Part shown: one piece after another, positions 1-5,207 of the stretch
Position numbering within the stretch: the first letter of the stretch is position 1
Layout: each line of letters begins with the position of its first letter
From: Chloroflexota bacterium
Lineage (GTDB): Bacteria > Chloroflexota > Anaerolineae > B4-G1 > DUEL01
Length of the DNA: 5,207 nt
Assembly (NCBI GenBank): GCA_017743275.1
Contig: JAGHZG010000157.1
Coordinates: 1-5,207 of the forward strand
Direction: 5' to 3'
Notes under the pieces: generated by a model
The model's input: only the letters and a program-made list of their open reading frames with translations
Databases searched by the model: none
What the model was told of the DNA's origin: nothing
Program-made: the position numbers and the translations under genes

Positions 1-25
1 GGGAGGGTCAGGGGAGGGGTGAGGG
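1..25 (+). repeat. G-rich tract near the window edge, candidate G-quadruplex or dispersed repeat
   Basis: The plus strand has five G runs (1-3, 5-7, 11-14, 16-19 and 23-25) with loops of 1, 3, 1 and 3 bases, which fits a quadruplex pattern. In the direction of the genes it is C-rich and lies downstream of the redox gene. It shares AGGGTCAGGGG with the minus-strand run at 3899-3920. With the sequence up to 111 this is non-coding: minus-strand starts here (TTG at 43, ATG at 28) run into a stop within a few codons. Confidence 0.4.
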
Positions 26-85
26 CATAGCCCCGTGCGGCAAGCAAAGTACGGATTTTGCCTTAGAGCGTTTTTTTGTTTTTTC

Positions 86-115
86 CTCTGCGTTGTCAGC
101 GTTTTCTGTGGTTAA
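86..115. repeat. Degenerate 9-base-period repeat containing the redox gene stop codon
   Basis: On the plus strand three units follow one another: CTCTGCGTT (86-94), GTCAGCGTT (95-103) and TTCTGTGGTT (104-113), then AA. It resembles a CTCTGCGTT-type intergenic sequence I recall from many bacterial genomes, including Chloroflexota. The TAA stop of the redox fusion (114-112 on the minus strand) lies inside it. I cannot test its copy number here. Confidence 0.45.
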
Positions 116-1536
116 TGAGATAACGCGGCGGCCTGCTCTATAGCCTGGACAATCTTATAGTAGCCCGTGCAGCGGCAGAGGTTCCCGGCGATACCGTGGA
201 GAATCTGCTCGCGGGATGGGTTGGGTAATTCTTCCAGCAGTTTCGCCCCGCTCATCAGGAAGCCCGGCGTGCAGTAGCCGCACTGGACCGCCCCCTCCTC
301 CACGAACGCCCGCTGGAGCGGGTGGAGTTCTTTGCCCTGAGCGAGCCCTTCCACGGTGACAATCTGGGCGCCGTGGGCGCGCGGGGCCGGGACCAGGCAG
401 GAGAGGACGACGATGCCGTCCAGCCAGACTGTACAGGCGCCGCATTGGCCCTCGTTGCACCCTTCTTTGGTGCCGGTCAGCCCCAGGTCCTCCCGCAGCA
501 TCCGCAGGAGTGTTTTGCCGTTGGCCCCCCGGACGACATGGTTCTGTCCGTTGACGGTGCACTCTATGGGCTCGTCGCCGCCAACGGTGTGGCGGACAGT
601 CCGGCCGGCCAGGCGGGGGAAGCGGCCGTCGCTGCGGCCCCAGAGGAGCGGGGGGCTGGCCGGGAAACCCCCTCGCTCCTGGCCTTCGGCCAGCGCGGTC
701 AGCGCGCGCCGGACCAGCACGCGGACCATATCCCGGCGATACTCCGCGCCAGCGCGGATGTCGTCTACGGGGACGGCGACGCGCGCAGCCAGATCCGAGG
801 CCTCCACAATGGGGTCCTCTGTCAGGGGACCGCCCACCAGCACGCCTTCGGCCTCGCAGGCCCGGATGACGGTGGGGGCCACGCACCCCAGGGCTATCCG
901 CGACCGGGTGATGATGCCCTTCTCCAACCGTACTGTAACCGCCGCGTTGACGACGGATACGCCCAATGCCTGGCGCAGGGCCAGTTTCATAAAGACGCCC
1001 CGCTCGCCGGGAGCCGCCGCCGGTACCCGGATTTCTGTCAACATCTCGTCGGGGGCCATGTCCACCTGCCGCACTCCCTTGTAGAACTCCCGGATGGGGA
1101 CCTGCCGCTCCCCGCGCACTGAACGGAGAATCAGGATGGCACCCGCTGCAACCAGGGGAGGGATGGTGTCGCCGGCCGGGGAGGCAGTGATGAGATTGCC
1201 GCCCAGGGTACCCCGGTTGCGGATGGCCGGCGCGCCCACTCTCCAGGCCGCCTGGGCCAGGGGGAAAGCCCGTTCCCGCACCGTCGCCGAAGCCACCAGC
1301 CGGTTATGAGTGACCAGCGGGCCCAGGCGGAGGGTCTCCCCGTCCAGCGCGATCCCGTCCAGCCCCGGCACCCGGCTGATGTCTATGAGGACAGGCGCTT
1401 CCCGAACCCCGCGCTCCAGTTCCAGCAACAGGTCGGTTCCCCCCGCAATCAGGCGGGCCCGGGGGCCGTGTTCGGCCAACAACGACAGGGTTTCTTCTAT
1501 AGAGGTCGGTGTGTAGTACGTCTCCCAGAGAGGCAT
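112..1536 (-). CDS. Xanthine dehydrogenase-type fusion: FAD-binding subunit joined to [2Fe-2S] subunit
   Basis: Carries the electron-transfer parts of a molybdenum hydroxylase. Electrons from a separate molybdopterin subunit would pass through two [2Fe-2S] clusters to FAD; it is probably cytoplasmic. Seen: residues 1-170 are the FAD-binding domain, with AGGTDLL at 31-37, RNRGTLGGNL at 106-115 and SPAGD at 119-123, the last closer to xanthine dehydrogenase than to CO dehydrogenase. Residues about 175-282 fit the flavoprotein C-terminal domain. A proline/glycine-rich linker spans about 285-320. The Fe/S part follows: C360, C365, C368 and C380 (plant-type cluster), then C419, C422, C454 and C456 (second cluster, QCGYC and CRCTGY). 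All eight ligands are present. The length, about 290 plus 155, matches two subunits joined. The ATG at 1536 has GGAG seven bases upstream. The gene lies 19 bases after the kinase stop. No catalytic subunit is visible, so the substrate (purine, aldehyde or other) cannot be set. Confidence 0.93.
   Translation of the reverse strand: MPLWETYYTPTSIEETLSLLAEHGPRARLIAGGTDLLLELERGVREAPVLIDISRVPGLDGIALDGETLRLGPLVTHNRLVASATVRERAFPLAQAAWRVGAPAIRNRGTLGGNLITASPAGDTIPPLVAAGAILILRSVRGERQVPIREFYKGVRQVDMAPDEMLTEIRVPAAAPGERGVFMKLALRQALGVSVVNAAVTVRLEKGIITRSRIALGCVAPTVIRACEAEGVLVGGPLTEDPIVEASDLAARVAVPVDDIRAGAEYRRDMVRVLVRRALTALAEGQERGGFPASPPLLWGRSDGRFPRLAGRTVRHTVGGDEPIECTVNGQNHVVRGANGKTLLRMLREDLGLTGTKEGCNEGQCGACTVWLDGIVVLSCLVPAPRAHGAQIVTVEGLAQGKELHPLQRAFVEEGAVQCGYCTPGFLMSGAKLLEELPNPSREQILHGIAGNLCRCTGYYKIVQAIEQAAALSH
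605..663. repeat. Nested inverted repeats in the fusion linker
   Basis: CCGGCCAG (605-612) is the exact reverse complement of CTGGCCGG (656-663). Inside it, GGCCG (624-628) and CGGCC (635-639) form a second stem with a six-base loop. The outer pair brackets codons for residues 292-311 of the redox fusion, which is the linker between the FAD and Fe/S domains. In DNA this GC-rich, such repeats can arise by chance. Confidence 0.35.
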
Positions 1537-1543
1537 GGCAAAT

Positions 1544-1547
1544 CTCC
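1544..1547 (-). promoter_or_regulatory. Ribosome binding site of the redox fusion gene
   Basis: GGAG on the minus strand is seven bases before the ATG at 1536, a standard spacing. It lies wholly in the 19-base gap after the kinase stop codon, so translation can begin on a shared mRNA. It supports ATG 1536 as the start, consistent with the FAD-domain N-terminus beginning shortly after it. Confidence 0.7.
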
Positions 1548-1555
1548 ACAGTGGT

Positions 1556-3847
1556 TCACGGAACGTTGCTGGGGCAGCCCGATGGTGGACCGTCGGGCTG
1601 AACCCTCACCGCAGGCAGGGCGATGCCGAAAAGCGAGCCCTTCCCCGGTATCCCCTCACTCTCTACCCAGACACGACCCCGGTGTTCGCGGATGATGCTC
1701 TGGACCAGGGTCAGCCCCAGGCCACTCCCGGAAACATGTTCGGTTCCCGGCTGACGGGCCCGGTAGAAGTGTTCAAAAACGTGCGGAAGCGCTTCCGGGG
1801 GGATGCCCACACCCGTATCCCGGACTGTGAGAATCACTTCCCCCTTCTCCTCCCAGAGGCGCAGAGTGATGGTTCCCCCTTCCTGGGTGTATTTGATGGC
1901 ATTGTCCAGAAGATTACCGATGGCTTGCAGGAGCATCCGATGATTTCCCCGAACGGGTGAGACGTCCTGAACAACCTCGGTCCACAACCGCACCCCCTTC
2001 ATTTCCGCCTGCCAGCGATATTCGTTGGCGGCCTGCTGAACCAGTTGCCCTATATCCAGGAGTTCCTCACGACGTTCGGCGGAGATCTCAATTCGTTCCA
2101 GTTCCAGCAACTCGTCAATGAGGTGCTCCATCGCCTTCAGGTGATGGATGACTCGCTGGGCCAGATTGGCCTGCATTTCCGTCCGCGGGGGGAGTTCTTC
2201 CAGCAAAACATGGAAGAACCCACTGGCCAGTTGCAGAGGGTTGCGCAGGTCATGAGAGGCGATCCGGATCACCTGGGATTTCAACTGACTCAGTCGGTGC
2301 AGGGCGGTGACATCGGCCATTGCCAGCACATATCCTACCCGCTCCCCCTGGGCGTCCAGGATCGGAGCGACCTGAGTGGCCATAATCCGGTCGTCACTCA
2401 GGGGTACCTGAGTGCTCTCCCGCCCGGTCACTTCTCCTCGTTCGATCCGTTTGGCAATCTCGCGCAGATTTTGATGACCGATAATCTCGGAGAGAGTGCG
2501 GTTAATGATTTCCGACTCCCGGACGCCGAAAAAGTTCTCCATTGTCCGATTTGCCAGCCGTACCCGCCCGTTCAGGTCGGTCACCACCACGGCATAATCC
2601 ATACTGTCCAGAACGGCTCGCAGATACCGCTGGCCAGATTCCACTTCCCGAAACAGGCGGGCGTTTTCCAGCGCGACTCCCGCCTGATTGGCCAGTATCA
2701 TCAGGGTTTCCAGGTCCTCCTGACGGAAGGCATAGGGTTCGTAACTCTGAACTGAGATGGCGCCGATTGCGCGTCCCTGAAAGAGAATCGGGACAGCGAT
2801 CAGCGATTCCGGGCAACGATGAGAACCAGTGGTCTCCAGATAGATGGGAACCTGTCTGACTTCTTTCATAGTGGAAAGGAGAAGGGGTTCGCGGCGTTCT
2901 ATCGTGTACGCAGCCAGAAAACGGGATGGGTCATATGGCAGCCGTTCTGGTGGGAAAAGTTGCCCCTCGTCGTAGATCAACTCATATCGCAATTCGTTCC
3001 GCTCCCGATCGTAGAGAACCATCCAGAAGTTGGTCGTGTCCATCAACCGGCTGGCCCTTTTGTAAATGAGATTGAGGAGCGGTTCCAGTTCCAAAGAAGA
3101 GCCAATGGTCTGCCCGATGTCGTTGAGCAGATTTAGCGTGGTCAACCGTCGCTGCAATTGTTCGGAGGCCTGCTGAAGTCCCCACACTGTGACGATCGCG
3201 GTCAAAAAACCCATCGCAACGAAAAGGCCACCGATGAGACCGAAAACTGTATAAACGGCGGCGCCGGCCACTCCGAACGGTGCAAAGGCCGCCTTGAACA
3301 GCACAATGCGCGGGGCGACCCGGAACATGTAGTCAGAAAAGGAGGTACCGCGCAGGAGACTGTCTATTGCCATCACCCCGTAGTTTACGGCGGTGACCGT
3401 CAGGAAGAGCAGCAGGGCGTATCCCAGTTCGGGCCCCGCCAGCTGGTTCAGGGGCACTGCTCCCCCCAGGGCGTTGTACGCGGCCCCACCGACCAGCCAC
3501 ATCCCGATGTACATCCCGGTTGTGCGGGCCGCGAAATCGGGCGACCGGCGGAAGAGGAAGAGTTCGCTGATGAAAGCACCGACGCCTGCCACCCACGCGG
3601 CTATCATCGGCCCGAAGATCAGCGCGCAGGCCAGATGGAACGTGGTTTCCAGGGATAGAAAGACATTTCCTGGCATCAGGATGGCGAAACGGTCCGCAAC
3701 CAGAACCAGGGGAACAAAAACAGCCAGAGGGAGCCAATGTTTCGGAGGTGCTTCAAGAGTGGAAGACACGAGGAAAACCAATCCGATGGCCAGTAATGCC
3801 CAGGAGAAAGCCCGAAAGAGGCGCGGATGGCGGATTGTTTCGGCCAT
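1556..3847 (-). CDS. Membrane-bound sensor histidine kinase (TM bundle-GAF-PAS-HisKA-HATPase_c)
   Basis: Autophosphorylating sensor kinase of a two-component system, 763 residues. Seen: about six hydrophobic segments in residues 12-222 (for example 15-31, 38-52, 70-95, 140-160 and 195-222), with almost no extracytoplasmic domain. A short helix with coiled-coil character (225-240) leads to a GAF domain (about 245-398, ending in the typical NQAGVALENARLF) and a PAS domain (about 403-516). HisKA contains IASHDLRNPLQ with phospho-acceptor H532. The ATPase has NLLDNAIKYT (N box, 645-654), DTGVGI (G1, 677-682), FEHFYRA (F box, 691-697) and GSGLGL (G2, 707-712), so it looks active. A polar Pro/Gly tail (747-763) follows. 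The ATG at 3847 is immediately preceded by an in-frame TAA and has AGGGA a few bases upstream, which fixes the start. No response regulator is adjacent. The signal is unknown; the membrane domain resembles polytopic input domains of other signalling proteins, but I cannot name it firmly. Confidence 0.94.
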   Translation of the reverse strand: MAETIRHPRLFRAFSWALLAIGLVFLVSSTLEAPPKHWLPLAVFVPLVLVADRFAILMPGNVFLSLETTFHLACALIFGPMIAAWVAGVGAFISELFLFRRSPDFAARTTGMYIGMWLVGGAAYNALGGAVPLNQLAGPELGYALLLFLTVTAVNYGVMAIDSLLRGTSFSDYMFRVAPRIVLFKAAFAPFGVAGAAVYTVFGLIGGLFVAMGFLTAIVTVWGLQQASEQLQRRLTTLNLLNDIGQTIGSSLELEPLLNLIYKRASRLMDTTNFWMVLYDRERNELRYELIYDEGQLFPPERLPYDPSRFLAAYTIERREPLLLSTMKEVRQVPIYLETTGSHRCPESLIAVPILFQGRAIGAISVQSYEPYAFRQEDLETLMILANQAGVALENARLFREVESGQRYLRAVLDSMDYAVVVTDLNGRVRLANRTMENFFGVRESEIINRTLSEIIGHQNLREIAKRIERGEVTGRESTQVPLSDDRIMATQVAPILDAQGERVGYVLAMADVTALHRLSQLKSQVIRIASHDLRNPLQLASGFFHVLLEELPPRTEMQANLAQRVIHHLKAMEHLIDELLELERIEISAERREELLDIGQLVQQAANEYRWQAEMKGVRLWTEVVQDVSPVRGNHRMLLQAIGNLLDNAIKYTQEGGTITLRLWEEKGEVILTVRDTGVGIPPEALPHVFEHFYRARQPGTEHVSGSGLGLTLVQSIIREHRGRVWVESEGIPGKGSLFGIALPAVRVQPDGPPSGCPSNVP
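1575..1600. repeat. Inverted repeat (hairpin) in the 3' end of the kinase gene
   Basis: CAGCCCGA (1575-1582) pairs exactly with TCGGGCTG (1593-1600). In the minus-strand mRNA the stem continues after one C-A mismatch with two more G-C pairs around a UCCA loop. It encodes kinase residues 750-758, the Pro/Gly-rich tail beyond the conserved ATPase domain, and ends about 28 bases before the GGAG of the next gene. There is no T run after it on the minus strand. It could modulate the kinase/redox ratio by pausing, mRNA processing or masking, or be without function. Confidence 0.5.
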
Positions 3848-3851
3848 TTAT

Positions 3852-3856
3852 TCCCT
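3852..3856 (-). promoter_or_regulatory. Ribosome binding site of the histidine kinase gene
   Basis: AGGGA on the minus strand ends four bases before the ATG at 3847. It is a moderate match to the Shine-Dalgarno consensus and rather close to the start. The in-frame TAA directly before this ATG leaves no upstream alternative in frame, which supports the start. Confidence 0.5.
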
Positions 3857-3898
3857 GCCCATGAGCGCTTACTTCGGTGTCAGCCCGATAGACAGAAT

Positions 3899-3920
3899 CC
3901 CCACCCCCTGACCCTTGCCC
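3899..3920 (-). promoter_or_regulatory. G-rich run in the kinase leader, candidate G-quadruplex
   Basis: Read on the minus strand, four G runs (GGG 3920-3918, GGG 3914-3912, GGGGG 3908-3904, GGGG 3902-3899) are separated by loops of 3, 3 and 1 bases, meeting the usual quadruplex pattern. It lies about 10 bases after the predicted transcription start and about 50 bases before the kinase ATG, so it would be in the mRNA. A regulatory role is inference. It may instead be a fragment of a dispersed G-rich repeat, since it shares AGGGTCAGGGG with the tract at 1-25. Confidence 0.4.
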
Positions 3921-3936
3921 TGGCTTCTGTGCCAAT

Positions 3937-3964
3937 ATTATACACCAATTGCTGGTTCAGGCAA
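3937..3964 (-). promoter_or_regulatory. Predicted sigma70-type promoter for the kinase and redox fusion genes
   Basis: On the minus strand TTGCCT (3964-3959) is followed after 16 bases by a perfect TATAAT (3942-3937). This predicts a start near 3930 and a leader of about 83 bases before the kinase ATG at 3847. The sequence CCAAT (plus strand) occurs at 3932-3936 and 3944-3948, flanking the -10 box as a direct repeat. A small inverted repeat, TGGC-6-GCCA (3921-3934), sits at the expected start point and could be an operator or an initial-transcript stem. This is the only convincing promoter I see in the window; none is obvious directly before the redox gene. Confidence 0.65.
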
Positions 3965-3979
3965 GAAGATGACCCGAAC
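3955..3979 (-). other. Imperfect inverted repeat just after the glycosyltransferase stop codon
   Basis: On the minus strand GTTCGGG (3979-3973) can pair with CCTGAAC (3961-3955): seven pairs including one G-U, with an 11-base loop. It begins at the base after the stop codon of the glycosyltransferase gene and overlaps the -35 box of the kinase promoter. It lacks a following T run, so it is not a standard intrinsic terminator. It may weakly terminate or stabilise the upstream mRNA, act as an operator, or be chance. Confidence 0.3.
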
Positions 3980-5207
3980 TCAACGGACGACCACCTCCCC
4001 CAGTTCCAGGGCATCTCCGGCCTCTACCCCGTCCAGAAGCAGGGGCAGCCGTTCGCCGGTATCCATACGGTACATCCCGACCCGCAACCGGTACGTCCCG
4101 GGGGGAAGATGGGGAGGCAGGTAGACTCCGTGCCGGTCGGTCACCCGCTCCCCTACCGACCAGATGAAGGTCGGGGAGAGGTTGCCCCGGGGTTCGGCGT
4201 CGTTCTGCGCCACCAGATTCCCTGCGCTGTCCATCAGGTGCAGGAAGACCTTGTACCGCCCCGGCGGCGCGTCGGCCTCCCAGAAGAGGGTGACGGGCAC
4301 CACGTCCCCAGGGACAAAAGGGCCTTCGCCGACGGCGTAACCCCGCAGGAGGACCTCCTGACCGAATCGGGCGCGGACGGCGACCTGGGGCTCCTCCGGC
4401 AGCAGTCCCAGCCCATAGAGGGTCACTCGAACCCGCCCGTACCAGCGGCCCCAGGCCAGGTAGGCCCCGTCCGCCAGCAGGTTCTCCATCCGGCGATCCG
4501 GGTCCGCCTCCCGGTCCCCCCAGTAGAGGACGAAGAGACGCCGGTGGGAGGAGAGAATCGGCGAGAGCCAGTCCACGACCTGCTCCGGGGTCGGGTGGTA
4601 CGGTGCCGGATAGAGGGGGAGGTCGCCCTGGTAGTAGTAGGTGAAGACCTCCCACTGGTTCGGGGCATTGAGGATGACGCCGTCTCCCGGTCGGCCCAGC
4701 GCGGCGATGTCGGCCGCGATTCCCCGGTAATCATCGCGGGCGTATGCCGGGTTGAAGTAGAGGTTGCGGAGGGAGGGGGCGAGGGCGTAAAACGTGAAGA
4801 CGTAAAACGAAAGGAGGGCTAAGGAGGGAAGAGGCCGAGGGAGACGGAATGGTCGGACCAGGTTGTGGATTCCTGCCGCCAGCAGAATGTGAAAGGACGG
4901 CAGGACAGTTAACAGGAATTTCAGGTAGGCCGGTTTGTAGAGGTCAAAGGCGAAGATGAGGACCAGGGGGACCAGCATCCAGAAGGCCAGGGTCACTATG
5001 GCGAGTGCGGTTTTGGGGCGGGGCCAGAGGCCCAGGGCCAGCAGGACCGCCGCTCCCATCAGTACCGGGCGGGCCTGCTCCACCTCCAGGGTGATCCCCA
5101 CCGTCAGGGAGCGGAAGACGTCCAGCAGGGCCACCCCCAGCGGGTAGCCCCGCCCGGCGGAGGGCCACCCCAGCGCCCGGAGCGCGGTGGGCAGCCAGGG
5201 CAGGTAG
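3980..5207 (-). CDS. Polytopic membrane glycosyltransferase-like protein, C-terminal part (5' end outside window)
   Basis: The frame is open from the window edge to TGA at 3982-3980, giving 408 visible residues. A GTG at 5134 is in frame, but 24 further codons upstream (beginning YLPWLP) read as real protein, so it is not the start. Counting from the edge, hydrophobic segments lie at about 47-61, 66-88, 93-113 and 126-144. A KPAYLKFLLTVLP stretch resembles the late membrane helices of ArnT/PMT (GT39-like) transferases, which use polyprenyl-phosphate sugars. Next comes a soluble, probably extracytoplasmic region (145-265) containing ARDDYRGIAADIAALG, then a beta-rich domain (about 273-408) with VPGDVVPVTLFW and LPPGTYRLRVGMY, like the beta-sandwich tails common in Chloroflexota membrane transferases. 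The catalytic acidic residues of this family lie in the missing N-terminal part, so activity and substrate cannot be judged. It appears to end before the kinase promoter. Confidence 0.8.
   Translation of the reverse strand, partial: YLPWLPTALRALGWPSAGRGYPLGVALLDVFRSLTVGITLEVEQARPVLMGAAVLLALGLWPRPKTALAIVTLAFWMLVPLVLIFAFDLYKPAYLKFLLTVLPSFHILLAAGIHNLVRPFRLPRPLPSLALLSFYVFTFYALAPSLRNLYFNPAYARDDYRGIAADIAALGRPGDGVILNAPNQWEVFTYYYQGDLPLYPAPYHPTPEQVVDWLSPILSSHRRLFVLYWGDREADPDRRMENLLADGAYLAWGRWYGRVRVTLYGLGLLPEEPQVAVRARFGQEVLLRGYAVGEGPFVPGDVVPVTLFWEADAPPGRYKVFLHLMDSAGNLVAQNDAEPRGNLSPTFIWSVGERVTDRHGVYLPPHLPPGTYRLRVGMYRMDTGERLPLLLDGVEAGDALELGEVVVR

Noticed and set aside
44..84. Possible intrinsic terminator on the plus strand: GCAAA/TTTGC stem (44-48, 57-61) then a T run at 71-84
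   Set aside because: The stem is only five A/T-containing pairs, the T run starts nine bases later, and no plus-strand gene leads into it. On the minus strand the run is A, which does not terminate.
590..670. A frameshift or separate start for the Fe/S subunit near the linker
   Set aside because: The frame is continuous from 1536 to 112, and I see no ribosome binding site with a good start codon before the Fe/S domain.
322..1122. Plus-strand open frames of over 240 codons opposite the redox fusion
   Set aside because: The minus-strand frame has complete FAD and Fe/S motifs with a ribosome binding site; the antisense frames show no domain and are by-products of high GC.
3827..4822. Long plus-strand open frame of 331 codons opposite the glycosyltransferase and the start of the kinase
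   Set aside because: It lies antisense across two convincing genes and an intergenic region with a minus-strand promoter, has no recognisable domain and is Pro/Arg/Gly-rich as expected for a shadow frame in GC-rich DNA.
5132..5134. GTG at 5134 as the start of the glycosyltransferase-like gene
   Set aside because: The frame stays open to the window edge and the 24 upstream codons encode a plausible continuation (YLPWLP...), so the true start is outside.

Overview
The window carries three protein-coding genes, all on the minus strand, so transcription runs from high to low coordinates. The protein styles suggest a moderately GC-rich bacterium, and Chloroflexota (Anaerolineae-like) is my best guess. 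The hints are a membrane glycosyltransferase with a trailing beta-sandwich, a multi-TM/GAF/PAS histidine kinase, an FAD-to-[2Fe-2S] fusion of the xanthine dehydrogenase family, and a CTCTGCGTT-type dispersed repeat. This placement is inference from recognition; no marker gene is present.

Layout in transcription order. (1) 5207-3980 is the C-terminal part of a polytopic membrane glycosyltransferase-like protein (ArnT/PMT, GT39-like); its start lies beyond the window edge. (2) 3979-3848 is a 132-base intergenic region with an imperfect inverted repeat just after the stop codon, a good sigma70-type promoter (TTGCCT-N16-TATAAT), and a G-rich run in the predicted 5' leader that fits a G-quadruplex. 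(3) 3847-1556 is a complete 763-residue membrane sensor histidine kinase: TM bundle, GAF, PAS, HisKA, HATPase_c. (4) After a 19-base gap holding a GGAG ribosome binding site, 1536-112 is a 474-residue fusion of the FAD subunit and the [2Fe-2S] subunit of a xanthine dehydrogenase-type molybdenum hydroxylase. (5) 111-1 has no gene; it holds a degenerate 9-base-period repeat that includes the fusion gene's stop codon, an A/T-rich run, and a G-rich/C-rich tract.

The kinase and the redox fusion are probably cotranscribed from the promoter near 3940. The molybdopterin-binding catalytic subunit is not next to the redox gene on either side within the window, and no response regulator is seen. A link between signalling and hydroxylase electron transfer is suggested only by gene order. 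I see no phage, transposase, CRISPR, tRNA or rRNA sequence. The families are all known. The points most worth a second look are the fusion in FAD-then-Fe/S order without its catalytic partner, the close coupling of a kinase to it, and several RNA/DNA structure candidates at gene boundaries.
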